A DNA stretch of 64,000 bases. Source: Abyssogena phaseoliformis symbiont OG214 (GTDB lineage Bacteria; Pseudomonadota; Gammaproteobacteria; PS1; Pseudothioglobaceae). The stretch covers positions 124,001-188,000 of the forward strand of contig NZ_AP012977.1 in assembly GCF_016592595.1 (NCBI RefSeq). The letters run 5' to 3'. The notes beneath the pieces were generated by a model. It did no database searches and had not been told where the DNA came from. It saw nothing but the letters and a program-made list of their open reading frames with translations. The translations under genes and the position numbers were made by a program. Positions 9,760 through 19,523 of this stretch are shown piece after piece; within the stretch, counting starts at the first letter, position 1, and each line of letters opens with the position of its first letter.

Positions 9760-10862
9760 AATTGCCACCATTGGCGTTGTATATTCATTATCCGTGGTGT
9801 GTTAAAAAGTGTCCTTATTGTGATTTCAACTCGCATGAGGGCAATCAACAAAGTGGCTATATTACGGCGTTGTTAAAAGACCTTGATGAGGATTTAGATT
9901 ATGTCCAGGGTCGTTCCATTCAGTCTATTTTCTTAGGTGGTGGCACACCCAGTTTGATGAATGAGCAGGCGCTTTTTGAGTTATTTTCTGGTTTAAAAAC
10001 GAGACTAAAATTTGCAGATGATATTGAAATTACGCTAGAAACTAATCCGGGTACTTTTGAGATTGAAAAGTTCAAGGCATTTAAACGTATTGGTATTAAT
10101 CGACTTTCAATTGGCGTGCAGTCTTTTAATGATCAGCATCTCAAATCATTGGGTCGTATTCATAATGCCGATGAAGCAATTTATGCTTGTGAGAAAGCCA
10201 AGCAGGTAGGTTTTGAGCATTTTAATATTGATATTATGTATGGCTTGGAAAACCAAACATTAGACGACTACCTGTCTGATATCAATCAAGCTGTGAATTT
10301 AAACCCTGAGCATATTTCTTTTTATCAATTAACCATTGAGCCCAATACTTATTTTGCCAAATTTCCACCGACTTTACCAAATGATAATGACATTTTTAAA
10401 ATGGGCAATAGAGGTGTGAATTTATTAGAGAAAAATGGTTATATACGCTACGAAGTATCTGCTTTTGGAAAGACACCATCGAGGCACAATCTAAATTATT
10501 GGCAATTTGGTGATTATATTGGTATAGGCGCTGGTGCTCATGGAAAAATTACCTGCTCAAACGAGCCTTATTCATTTAGAACGACAAAGGCGCGCTCACC
10601 AAAGGATTATCTAAAAAATAGGCAAAATCAAGTCAAATCCATTGAAAATTTAAGCTTTGATTTTATGCTCAATGCGCTTAGGCTAAAGCATGGGTTTGAT
10701 TTGGCTTTATTTACATTAAGAACAGGACAATCAATACAAGCAATTGAGTGTCAATTAAACAAGGCCCAAGCATTGGGACTACTTGAATTGAATGATAGAC
10801 GCATTCAACCTAGTGAAAAAGGCTTTGATTTTCTGAATGACTTACAAGCTATTTTTTTGTGA
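9744..10862 (+). CDS. hemW: Radical-SAM haem chaperone HemW
   Basis: HemW is a haem-binding radical-SAM protein related to HemN and often misnamed coproporphyrinogen oxidase; it is thought to insert haem into respiratory enzymes. The 4Fe-4S motif CVKKCPYC is at residues 19-26, followed by FLGGGTPS, ETNPGT, GVQSF and the HemW-typical RHNLNYWQFGDYIGIGAGAHG. No extra HemN-type N-terminal Cys is present. The start is either GTG 9744, overlapping rdgB, or TTG 9762, which begins LPPLALYIHYPWC; both fit. Confidence 0.92.
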   Translation: MGCALELPPLALYIHYPWCVKKCPYCDFNSHEGNQQSGYITALLKDLDEDLDYVQGRSIQSIFLGGGTPSLMNEQALFELFSGLKTRLKFADDIEITLETNPGTFEIEKFKAFKRIGINRLSIGVQSFNDQHLKSLGRIHNADEAIYACEKAKQVGFEHFNIDIMYGLENQTLDDYLSDINQAVNLNPEHISFYQLTIEPNTYFAKFPPTLPNDNDIFKMGNRGVNLLEKNGYIRYEVSAFGKTPSRHNLNYWQFGDYIGIGAGAHGKITCSNEPYSFRTTKARSPKDYLKNRQNQVKSIENLSFDFMLNALRLKHGFDLALFTLRTGQSIQAIECQLNKAQALGLLELNDRRIQPSEKGFDFLNDLQAIFL

Positions 10863-10880
10863 TATAATTAAATTATAAAA

Positions 10881-11012
10881 GTTTTGTTGTCATTAGTTTT
10901 GCTTGTATTTATGTCATTGGCTGGTGATGTTTCTATGTCTGATAATATTGAGTATTGCTCAGTGGATGATAAATCGATGAATATGTCCGCTGTAGAACAT
11001 TTATCAGAATGA
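10881..11012 (+). CDS. Possible small exported peptide or gene remnant
   Basis: A short frame reads LLSLVLLVFMSLAGDVSMSDNIEYCSVDD and continues to a TGA at 11,010. The beginning resembles a signal peptide, but the start codon would be TTG, or a mutated ATA just upstream. It could be the ruined 5' end of a small periplasmic metal-binding protein of the adjacent copper cluster. No family is recognised. Confidence 0.25.
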   Translation, partial: VLLSLVLLVFMSLAGDVSMSDNIEYCSVDDKSMNMSAVEHLSE

Positions 11013-11298
11013 TATAATATAACCTGCGTTTAATGTTTGGCTTTTGATAAAAAAATTGTGTTTCTTGAGCGCTACACTCCTCAGTCACTTTCAGTGGCTT
11101 TCATTTTTAATGCCTTTTATACTTCTTTCTCCTCAAAAGTAAACATTCCTCCTCCAATCGTTTAAATTTTCTAGCGTATTGACACAAATTTGTTTTTTAT
11201 AAAACAAATTTTTATTATCATCAATCAATCTAAGTTTTTTTTAGTGGTATTTAAGGATTGTTTATCAATTCAAATAGTTATTGATTAAGGAGAATAGA
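11013..11298 (+). other. Upstream region of the copper cluster
   Basis: No gene was recognised. A TGATATAATATAACC stretch at about 11,009-11,023 contains a -10-like TATAAT. There is a small palindromic segment CACTTTCAGTG. The far end holds an AAGGAG ribosome binding site at 11,287 for the copA-like gene. A copper-responsive operator could not be identified. Confidence 0.3.
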
Positions 11299-13008
11299 AT
11301 GAATAACAAAACATTATCACGTAGGCAATCTGTTACTGGTGTAACAATAGGCGCTGCGACATTAGCGATTAACCCAAGTATTTTATTTACAGGTATGTGC
11401 AACAATATAACAACTTTAACAGGCAACACTTTTAATCTAAGTATTGGAGGACAAAGTGCGAACTTTACCGGTATAATGCGTACTGCCACTACAGGAAATA
11501 ACTCACTTCCAGCACCTTTATTAAGATTTAAAGAAGGTGAAATGATTACCTTACATGTTAAAAATAATCTTAAAGAAAGCACTTCTATTCATTGGTATGG
11601 TTTGATTTTGCCATCAAATATGGATGGTGTGCCTGATATTAGTAATGACTTTCATGGTATTAAATCAGGCGAAACCTTTACTTATCGTTTTAAAGCTAAA
11701 CAAAGCGGCACCTGTTGGTATCACTCGTATTCTGGTTTCCAAGAACAAACAGGCTTATATGGTCCGATTGTGATAGAGCCAGTTGAAAAAGATCCAGTAA
11801 TTTATGATAAAGATTATGTTGTCTGATTGGACGGATGAGAATCCGATTGATATTTATCATAAGCTTAAAAAGCTCTCACATTATTATAATTTTAAAGAGC
11901 GTACACACTCGGATTTAATGAATGATTTTGAGAAAAAAAGACTGGAAAACACTTGGAATGATAGAAAAACGTGGAATCAAATGAGCATGAGTCAGCGTGA
12001 TTTGTCTGATGTAACAGGATATACCTACACTTATTTCACTAACGGCGTAACGCCAGATAAGGGCTGGGTTGGCTTGTTTAAAAAAGGTGAAAAAATCAGG
12101 CTGAGATTTATCAACGGCTCAGCAATGACATTTTTTGACGTACGTATTCCTGGTTTAAAAATGATCGTGGTGTCTGCTGATGGGCAAAACATTCAACCCG
12201 TTTCAATCGATGAATTTCGCATTGGTGTGGCTGAAACTTATGATGTGATTGTTGAACCAAAAGATGGTAGAGCGTATACCATTTTTGCACAAGATATTGT
12301 ACGTTCTGGTTATGCACGTGGCACATTAACACCTGATGTTTCTATGACTGGTGAAGTGCTAAAGTTAGATAAAGTACCAAACCTGACTCACAGTGATATG
12401 GGGATGGACATGTCGCACATGAATTACGGTTCAATGGACATGTCTAAATTTGCACAAGGTATGGATACCAAGATGAATATGGACAGCGGTAAAAAAAATG
12501 CCAATCATGGATTCAATGGTAACTCATGTAGACATGCGTTCTGCTAATCTTCAATATCGTCTTGATAATCCAGGTGTTGGACTACGTAATGATGGCAGAA
12601 AAGTCTTGACTTATGCAGACCTACGTAATTTACATATGACTCATAATTATCCTGATCCAGATAGAGAAATTCAATTGCATTTAACTGGCAATATGAGTCG
12701 CTATATGTGGTCTATTAATGGTGTGAAGTTCGCCGATGCCGAGCCACTTAAATTTAAATTTGGTGAGGTTGTTCGTATCATTTTTGTTAATGATACGGTG
12801 ATGAACCATCCAATGCATTTACACGGTATGTGGAGTGATTTAGAAACTGGAGATAATATGTACATTCCTCGCAAGCATACTGTGATTGTTTAACCAGGAG
12901 CAAAAATTAGTTATCGAGTTAAAGTTGATGCTAAAGGCTCGTGGGGCATATCATTGTCATTTGTTATATCACATGTTGGGCATGTTTCGTCGTGTGGATG
13001 TGGTTTAA
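11299..13008 (+). pseudogene. copA: CopA-type periplasmic multicopper oxidase, multiply broken
   Basis: Copper-resistance laccase-like oxidase, normally exported by Tat. The N-terminus has a twin-arginine region (SRRQSVTG) and cupredoxin 1 with STSIHWYGLILP and GTCWYHSYSG, which are type-2/3 copper ligands. The frame changes near 11,815 (KDYVV into MLSDWTDENP). The middle carries the Met-rich MDMSHMNYGSMDMS segment. The frame changes again near 12,510, and the last cupredoxin keeps NHPMHLHGMW. A TAA at 12,891 replaces the residue before PGAKISYRVKVDAKGSW. An extra G in a GGGG run then shifts the frame, after which AYHCHLLYHMLGMFRRVDVV gives the HCHxxxHxxxM type-1/3 site. Every domain is readable, so loss is recent. 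Confidence 0.85.
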
Positions 13009-13023
13009 TTAGAGGAGAAAATA

Positions 13024-13732
13024 ATGAAATATTTAAAAGTAATAACAATCAGCTGCTTATTTGCTTTGACATCACAGTCATTTTCAGGGGGCATAGAAGA
13101 CGACCCTATTTTAATTAAGGTGATAGGTGAAGTGGAGTTGCGAAGTACAGATGGTGCTAATCCTAGGGCTTGGAATATTGAGGCTTGGATTGGATGGGCT
13201 GAGATTTAAATAAATTTTGGGTTAAAACCAAGGGCGAAAAAGTTGCAGGGAAGACCGAAAAGTTTGAGTTATAATTACTTTGCTCAAAAGCAATAGCACC
13301 TTTTTGGATTTGCAACTCGGGGTGAAAAAAGACTTTCAGCCTAAAACGCAACGCAATTAGGGAGTGATTGCTGCCAAGGGCTTGGCACCTTATTTATTCG
13401 AAGTTGATGCTTCGTTATTTGTGGGTGAATTTGGCAGATTAGGTATACGTTTGAATGCTGAGCATGAGTATATGCTTAGTCAAAAATTGATTTTATCGCC
13501 AGAAGTAGAGATTAATGCATTTAGCAAAGACGATGAATTAACAGGTACAAGGAAAGGTTTGTCTAGTGTTGAGACAGGATTGAGGCTGCGTTATGAAGTT
13601 ACACGTGAATTTGCACCTTATATTGGCATTAACTGGGAGAAAAAATATGGTAATACGGCTGATTTTTCTATTGCTGAAGGCGAAGATATTGAAGGTACAC
13701 AAATTGTAGTTGGTGTGCGTTTTTGGTTTTAG
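13024..13732 (+). pseudogene. copB: CopB-type outer-membrane copper resistance protein, frameshifted
   Basis: CopB is an outer-membrane beta-barrel partner of CopA. A signal peptide (MKYLKVITISCLFALTSQSFS) leads into DPILIKVIGEVELRSTDG and WNIEAWIGW, the CopB opening strands. The frame is lost at about 13,205-13,360 through at least three shifts (fragments FWVKTKGEKVAGKTEKFEL and AIAPFW remain). It resumes with AKGLAPYLFEVDASLFVGEFGR and ends FAPYIGINWEKKYGNTADF...VVGVRFWF, a classic barrel C-terminus ending in Phe. It sits 15 bp after copA, with AGAGGAG before its ATG, so the two formed an operon. Confidence 0.82.
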
Positions 13733-13934
13733 TCTGACAATATAAGATTATTAATCTGACAATTAAATACTATGCACCCAAGATTCAAATAAAGGCATTT
13801 TGGTTAAGATGTGGCTTGCTAGTTATGAGTAAAATTTACAACAAAAATCAAAAGAGTTTATTGGGGTTTTGTGCATGGTGTTTAACTAATAGGCTGATAG
13901 CTTGGTATGGTGGTTTTATTTTGGAGCATAAAGA
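13733..13934 (+). other. Spacer between copB and the cytochrome genes
   Basis: About 200 bp with no convincing gene. It includes a short open stretch reading SKIYNKNQKSLLGFCAWCLTNRLIAWYGGFILEHKE, which ends at the cytochrome ATG. This may be the remnant of a small membrane protein of the operon, but it is not identifiable. Confidence 0.3.
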
Positions 13935-14550
13935 ATGAAAAATTTATTAAAAGTATTGTTTATTATCAGTATATTGTTGTTCTTATTAGTTTGGTTTGGG
14001 GCGTTTAATATTTCTGCCAAAAGAAACACTGGGGTATTACAACAAAGTTATTGATATTTGTAAAAGAGCGTTCTATTACAGTGTATGCGTATGATATTAA
14101 GGCGCCTAATTTATCAAAACCCGATATGATTAAGAGTGGCGCCAAGAACTTTGATGCAATGTGCGCTCAATGTCATTTATCTCCTACAAAAGAATCGACA
14201 GAATTAAGCCTTGGGCTTTAACCCTAAGGTACCTGTATTTTATCAACAAAACCATACAGGTCATGGCTCAGGAAATATATTCTGGACTATTAAAAATGGA
14301 CTTAAGATGACTGGTATGCCAGCATGGGGGGAGATTCCCATATTGATTAACAAATATGGGAAATGGTGGCTTTTTTAGAAAAACTTAATGACATGTCTGC
14401 TTCTGAATACACACAATTGGTTGGCGATATGGTGTATATACGCATAAAAATACTGTGTGTATAGAAAAACCAATTGCCCCTAAGAGTAACAATGACCATC
14501 AAGAGGATGGACACTTGCATTTATTTAACATAAAAAAGATGAAAAGATGA
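13935..14550 (+). pseudogene. Membrane-anchored c-type cytochrome, broken
   Basis: An N-terminal anchor (MKNLLKVLFIISILLFLLVW) is followed, after a frame change, by ERSITVYAYDIKAPNLSKPDMIKSGAKNF and the haem motif MCAQCH. A further shift and stops break the part that reads LGFNPKVPVFYQQNHTGHGSGNIFWTIKNGLKMTGMPAWG; its Met is the likely axial haem ligand. IWEMVAFLEKLNDM follows. This is the architecture of single-haem cytochromes found beside copper oxidases. Reading the last frame (YTHKNTVCIEKPIAP...) ends in a TGA that overlaps the next ATG as ATGA. At least four lesions are visible. Confidence 0.75.
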
Positions 14551-14936
14551 AAATATTAATAATATTATCAAGCGCGTTGTTTTTAAGCAGTTGTTTTGAT
14601 AGTGGTGATGTGCAAGCAAAAGAAGCAGACAAGGTGCAATTAGGCAAAACAACTTTTGATAAAAATTGTCTAGTGTGCCACGGGAAAGCAGGTGGTGGTC
14701 TTGTCAAAGATTGGAAAAAGAGGCAAGCTGGATGGCAATTTTCCAGCACCACCTGTGAATGGTACAGTGCACACTTAGCATCACTCACCCGTACAATTAT
14801 TACGTACTATTAATAACGGTGGCGTACAATTTGGTGAGCAAATGCCAGGGTTTAAAAACAAGCCTTACTTAATTATATTCATAGTCTGTAGTCTAAAGAT
14901 ATACAGCAAAAATATGACGCAAGGTTTTCAAAATGA
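14547..14936 (+). pseudogene. Lipoprotein-type c-type cytochrome, broken
   Basis: An N-terminal lipobox-like signal (ILIILSSALFLSSCFDSGD) precedes the haem-binding CLVCH motif (GKTTFDKNCLVCHGKAGGGLVKDW). The frame shifts near 14,720 into DGNFPAPPVNGTVHT, a TAG where Trp is expected, then HHSPVQLLRTINNGGVQFGEQMPGF with the methionine ligand. A last shift gives NYIHSL, a second TAG in place of Trp, SKDIQQKYDARFSK and TGA. Both nonsense codons fit TGG to TAG. The TGA overlaps the ATG of the following oxidase (ATGA). Relatives shuttle electrons near multicopper oxidases. Confidence 0.75.
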
Positions 14937-15673
14937 TTAGTAGAAGACGATTCCTTCAAGCAAGTTTGGCTTTGATAACCTTACCCAAGCAAATGGTTTT
15001 GGCAAGTGGGCGATTATTTAAAAATCGTTTTCAAGTGCTGATACTAGAAACAGGCAAAAGGATTGGCAAAGATGTGTATTGTGATTTAAATATCCAATTT
15101 GGATACAGTCCCATTTTACCCAATCAATTAACCCCAATATTAGGCATTAATCAGCCTTTTTTAAGCGTGACTTTGAGGGCTAATAAAGGTGAACGAGCGC
15201 ACATTAAGGTTAAAAATAGCCTTGATAAAACCACTACGCTACATCGGCATGGGATGAAACTGCCTGCCAAGACAGATGGCGGGCCTCATCAACCAATCCA
15301 GCCGAGTGGCACTTGGCTAAGTGAGTTTGATATTGTTCAGGATGCAGCAATATTGTGGTATCACTCTCATCAAATTCATCAAACAGGTAGGCAGGTTTAC
15401 CAAGGATTAGCAGGGATGTTTATTATTAATGATGAGTCCGCTAAGAACTTAAATCTACCTATGGAATATGGTGTGGATGATTTTCCAGTCATTATTCAGG
15501 ATAAGGACTTTAAGAAAAATGGTGCATTTGCCTATATTCGCTCCATACCAGATAGAATGATGGGCAAGAAGGGGCAAACTGTTTTGGTTAATGGTGTTAT
15601 TAATCCTGTTTTAAAAGCAAAGGAATCATTATTGCGTTTGTGCCTATTGAATAGCTATAATGCCAGAACATAG
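14933..15673 (+). pseudogene. CueO-like multicopper oxidase, C-terminally truncated
   Basis: A Tat signal (SRRRFLQASLALI) starts the protein. Cupredoxin 1 has TLHRHGMKLP and ILWYHSHQIHQTGRQVYQGLAGMFII, carrying the first pairs of His ligands. Cupredoxin 2 opens with DFPVIIQDKDF and VLVNGVINPVLKAKESLLRLCLLNSYNART, where the frame stops at 246 residues. Full members have about 450-500 residues and end in a HCHxxxH motif, which is absent from everything downstream, so the missing half was deleted. The break lies just before an accessory block of different origin. Confidence 0.8.
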
Positions 15674-15697
15674 TGTAAGCCGCGTTTGATTTTACAA

Positions 15698-15716
15698 AAG
15701 TTTTAAGTTTGTTTTG
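15698..15716 (+). repeat. Left copy of a 19-bp direct repeat
   Basis: AAGTTTTAAGTTTGTTTTG occurs here and again at 32,178-32,196, 16.5 kb away in the same orientation. Similarity continues imperfectly for about 17 bases beyond the identical core. The copy lies 25 bp after the truncated oxidase and before the prophage remnant. It could be an island boundary or a dispersed AT-rich repeat. Confidence 0.55.
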
Positions 15717-15739
15717 CAAAATTATTTTTAACTATCTTC

Positions 15740-15784
15740 CTTGTCTATCAAAAATTATCAACAAAACTACTTGTCTATCAAAAA
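15740..15784 (+). repeat. Two 15-bp direct repeats, 30 bp apart
   Basis: CTTGTCTATCAAAAA occurs at 15,740-15,754 and at 15,770-15,784, followed by an A-rich run (AAAAAAATAAAAAAATAAAAAAAATG). It lies between the 19-bp repeat and the phage gpD remnant. The arrangement resembles iterated protein-binding or recombination sites, but no function can be assigned. Confidence 0.5.
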
Positions 15785-15851
15785 AATAAAAAAATAAAAA
15801 AAATGATACATAAAATAAAGTAATTTTAATTTGTACTTAATCAATGATTAA

Positions 15852-16799
15852 TCATTTCTTATTAAGCAATTTAATCGATGTTTTATAACCTTGTTCGTCA
15901 AGCACATGTGCGCAGCTTTCGCACTTAAAATCATTAAATCTAAAGCCAATCAATTGAATCTCAAACTCACTGGCTATTTTTGGATTGCCAACGGTTGTCA
16001 AACTACCGCTAATGCGTCCATGCATTAAGTCGTTATATTTAGTTGTCGCCTTGTCATTTGCCTCCTCTCGCGATGCAAAGATTGTTTTAAGCGAGTAGAT
16101 GTTCTCACCTGAGCTAATTGTACTTATTTAGTCTCTCCAGTCTCGTTATCCCGTCACTTAGTAATAACTGCATCATATTTGGGTCTGTCAGTTTGACTAA
16201 AGTTCCAACGAGAGCAATCACCTTTACTTATGAAAATAGGCTTCAGTGCTTCACCGCTTACTTTTTTAAAATCATCTTTTGAATAGCCTAGCAAAGTAGA
16301 GCTGATAGACTTAAATTTTGCATCGTAATTGCCACTCAATCTAGTGAGCAAGTTTAAGTCAGTTTCGTTGTTTTGATTTAATTGATTAATGGGCATGTCT
16401 GTTAAGAATTCGCTAACTTTAGAATCTAGCACATTACGCTTGACGATAGTGTTGATTAAATCACTTAGTGTTGTGTTATTGTATGTTCGCGTGCGTGCGT
16501 GATTGATTTGAGTGACTTGTTAATCCTAGAGCCTTTTGCAATAATACTGATATGCCCGATGTAATCACCTCATCAACTTCAAAGCTACCTTTGTTGTACA
16601 GATCATCACCATAACCTAACCAGCACTCAATCTCAACGTCTGTGCGTGGGAGCACCACCTCGTTACCTCTATCGTCAATGACAATACTTAGTGTGTCATT
16701 TTTAATACCATCGTTAGACAGCGTCAATGATACAAATCTTGACCTAATAGCATCAGTAATGTCTTGATTGTCAGCTAGTAGTTTGAAATTCGGCTTCAT
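15852..16799 (-). pseudogene. Phage late control/tail protein D (gpD) remnant, copy 1
   Basis: gpD is a hub protein of contractile tails, related to the gp27 part of VgrG. The N-terminal third (KPNFKLLADNQDITDAIRSRFVSLTLSNDG, LPRTDVEIECWLGYGDDLYNKGSFEVDEV) is followed by frame changes, then DLLTRLS-type text (NETDLNLLTRLSGNYDAKF) and GDCSRWNFSQTDRPKYDAV. After TAG near 16,135 the end reads NIYSLKTIFASREEANDKATTKYNDLMHGRISG...FKCESCAHVLDEQGYKTSIKLLNKK, the conserved GYxTxIxL gpD terminus. At least four lesions. The ATG overlaps the stop of the upstream fragment. Confidence 0.7.
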
Positions 16800-16939
16800 A
16801 ACGGTACACCTGCGTCTTTGTTTTGAGCTCGAAATTCATTAATAACCGCTGTCAATTGATAAGGTTTTAGTTGCTTGACTTCATCAACACACCACAGTCT
16901 TTGTGCTAAGTTATCGGCATGTGCCCAGCCTTTTTTTAC
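16796..16939 (-). pseudogene. 3' end of a phage gene upstream of gpD
   Basis: The minus-strand frame reads YVKKGWAHADNLAQRLWCVDEVKQLKPYQL and ends TAVINEFRAQNKDAGVPL, with its stop overlapping the gpD ATG (ATGA). That coupling suggests a genuine tail-module gene. Its beginning is missing because the opposite strand from about 16,940 encodes the portal remnant, so a rearrangement joined them. I do not recognise the family. Confidence 0.4.
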
Positions 16940-17574
16940 ATATAGCAACAAGTGGGAGATATCAAAGACTGTTTTAGGGCAAACAATGACGACCGACAAT
17001 GGCTCGTCAAATGCGCAGGCGTGTGTGCATAACGAAGTGCGTGCTGATATTTTGCGCGCTGATGCTAAAGCACTAGCAAATACGCTTAATCGTGACTTGG
17101 TTAAGCCGTTTATTGATTTAAATTTTGGGGTGTAAGAAACGTATCCGACCATTATCCTGCCTGTGCCAGAGCCAGAGGATTTGGCACAGCTCAGTAAAAG
17201 CTTGTCTGAATTAATCCCCTTTGGCTTTAAGGTCAGCCAAAGCCAAATTAGACAAAAGTTTGGACTAGATAAGCCTAAGGATGAAGATGATATTTTGATG
17301 TTGTCTAATACTGCCTAAAACCATTTCTCTGATGCTAGCAAAATGGTGACAATGAATGTGGCACAAGGCCAGATTGGGGCTGATGAATTATCAGACTAAG
17401 AGGTGATGGTACCAATGATTAACCCGATTGATGAGCTCTTACAAGAGTGCAAGGACTTGGCAGAATTTGAGGCACACTTACCTGAATTGTTACAAACGTA
17501 AGATCCTCAACAAACTAATAAAACTATTGACAGAGTCAGCGTTTAAAGCGAAAACTGACGGGCTAGGAAAATGA
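16940..17574 (+). pseudogene. Mu gp29-like portal protein (DUF935), C-terminal remnant
   Basis: The portal forms the ring through which DNA enters the phage head. Remaining text is EISKTVLGQTMTTDNGSSNAQACVHNEVRADILRADAKALANTLNRDLVKPFIDLNFG, which fits the DUF935 C-terminal half (GQTLTT, VHNEVR, LNRDLV). It is followed after a frame change by ILPVPEPEDLAQLSKSLSELIPFGFKVSQSQIRQKFGL, and NPIDELLQECKDLAEFEAHLPELL near the end. The N-terminal half is missing. The last TGA overlaps the next ATG (ATGA). Several stops and shifts are present. Confidence 0.72.
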
Positions 17575-19266
17575 GTGATTTTAAAAACCTTAATGACAAA
17601 TTAAAGTATTTATATCGAAAAGGCATGCCGGAATAACAACCCAAGGTAGTAGCTGGTCTTGTACGCTTGAATATTATCAAGACATTTGGGGCTAATAGTT
17701 CTCTTTATCGTTGTGTCTCTGGCAACCATAAGTATCCTGAGAAAGCAGTTGATGCTTGTATTTATAATTACAAGCATTGGGGGCTAACCATAAACTATGA
17801 ACAGCCTCATGCCAGTTTGTAGACGAATTAAAAGAATGACTTTTATTGAAAAAAAGACTTATGCGTTGATTGTAAAAAAGCCATTTGAGTCGGAAAAAAA
17901 CTATCAAAATCGTGTCAATATCCAGCAAGAATTTTTAAAGCAAGAGGCTTTAGAGATTCCCCACTGTTTGCTATGAAATACGAGCCAGCACCGCCATTAA
18001 AAGAAGTATTAAGATTACTTCAATACTAAGAAACTAAAAGTCAGTTTTGATTATCGCGATATTTGGCGTGATGAACACATCTACAGCTTCACTGTTGCTA
18101 AAGTGATGAGGATGGATATCTTAAGTGGTATTCAATCTGCGGTGCATGATAGTCTTAAGAATGGTGCAACTTTAGCGCAATTTAAAAAAGAACTAAAGCC
18201 TTTATTACAAGACAAAGGCTGGTAGGGTAAAGCGTCCATGACAGACTCGCTCACTGGCAAAACTAAAATGGCTCAATTGGGTTTACCACGGAGTTTGTAT
18301 ACTATTTATGATACTAACAAAAGCACCGCATATGCAGCAGGGCAATGGCAACGCATTCAACAAACTAAAGACTCACACCCATACTTACTTTATCAGTTAG
18401 GACCTAACGCTGAACACCGGCCCGAACACCAATCTTTTAGTCAATTATTACTATCTGTAGACGATCCGTTCTGGTAAAAGCACTATCCGAAAAATGCCTA
18501 CGGTTGCATGTCATGTTCGTTCAGTAAGCAAAGCAGAATATCAGCAGCTTAAAAATGACAGTGTTACAGATACAAAAAAATTAGCCATTGAACAGGTAAA
18601 ACAAACAAAGATGGCAAGACTGTTTACAAATCTTATGGCACTACGAAGCAATAGATAAATAAACGCACAGGGAAGATTGAAAACCTGCCAATTGGCATTG
18701 ACCCTGGTTGGGAATTACAATGTTGGCAAAAATCGCAGCAGTTGGGATAAATATGGACACTTATCTGATTGTAACGGCATTGCGCTCAACACGTTTAACA
18801 AAGGCGCTTGTGCTAAGAAGCTACCTGACCAGCCGAATTGGAAAACATTAGGATTAATGTCAGCAGTACTCATACCAAATAGTTTCAAACCCAAAATACC
18901 TGCACTCCTGAAAAAACCAACTGATTTAAAGCAAGCTCTGTTAGGCGATAAAGACTCACGGATTATCATCACGCCAGTAGATGATGTGATTATTGATAGC
19001 GCTATTGTCAACTATCTAACGGAACACAGTAGAGATAAGGAAAGGTATCAGTTTGGTTCTTTAATTATTCCAACGCTAGAAAATCCAAATGAAGTGTGGT
19101 TACCACAATATAGCGGTGGCAGTATTTGTCCTAACTATATCACTTACTTATGGTTGTTATTGTTAAGATTGCCAAGGATGGACAACTGGTTTGGGACGTA
19201 ATACCTGTAAATGCGAGATATACCAATAATAGTAGAATAGGTATTTTTCATCATATAAAAAAGTAG
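17571..19266 (+). pseudogene. Mu F-like head morphogenesis protein with C-terminal nuclease-like (PBECR) domain
   Basis: Minor head protein of Mu-like phages. An odd 350-bp opening (MSDFKNLNDKLKYLYRKGMPE, stops, then LYRCVSGNHKYPEKAVDACIYNYKHWG) is not recognised. Then come AMKYEPAPPLKEVLR, RDIWRDEHIYSFTVAKVMRMDILSGIQSAV, LPRSLYTIYDTNKSTAYAAGQWQRIQ and VDDPFW...NAYGCMSC, the F/SPP1-gp7 core. LPIGIDPGW leads into a C-terminal unit (ITPVDDVIIDSAIVNYLTEHSRDKERYQF, SLIIPTLENPNEVWLPQY, VVIVKIAKDGQLVWDVIPVNARYTNNSRIGIFHHIKK). That unit resembles phage-associated barnase/ColicinE5-like (PBECR) domains. Broken by several stops and shifts. Confidence 0.68.
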
Positions 19267-19523
19267 CACTTGCTGTGGGCTTAGCCAACTTAACTAAGCG
19301 TTGACTAGCATATTTTTCCATATTACCGAACCTAGTTTCAATGTAGCAAGCTGCAACAAGTGCCTAATTCCAATTATACGCTTTAATAAAATAAGTGTAA
19401 ACTCTGTAATTTCACGATTAAAAAATAGTTTCTTTTTTTGAAACTTAGTTTAAAAAAACTAATCCCACGTAATCCATAGATTTTCCATTGTCACCCGCAT
19501 TTATCTTGCGTCAGCCCTATTAT
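19267..19523. other. Spacer between prophage remnant and secretion locus
   Basis: About 260 bp, AT-rich, without a recognisable gene. It separates the plus-strand phage remnant from the convergent minus-strand DUF2927 gene. A weak inverted pair (GTTTCTTTTTTTGAAAC near 19,430) could serve as a terminator; I see nothing else. Confidence 0.35.

Noticed and set aside
16796-17152. A complete 118-codon minus-strand gene across this whole interval
   Set aside because: From about 16,940 the plus strand carries recognisable portal protein text, so only the 3' part of the minus-strand frame is likely real.
17692-17928. A 78-codon minus-strand ORF in the phage region
   Set aside because: It lies opposite the F-like head protein remnant, and its text shows no protein character.
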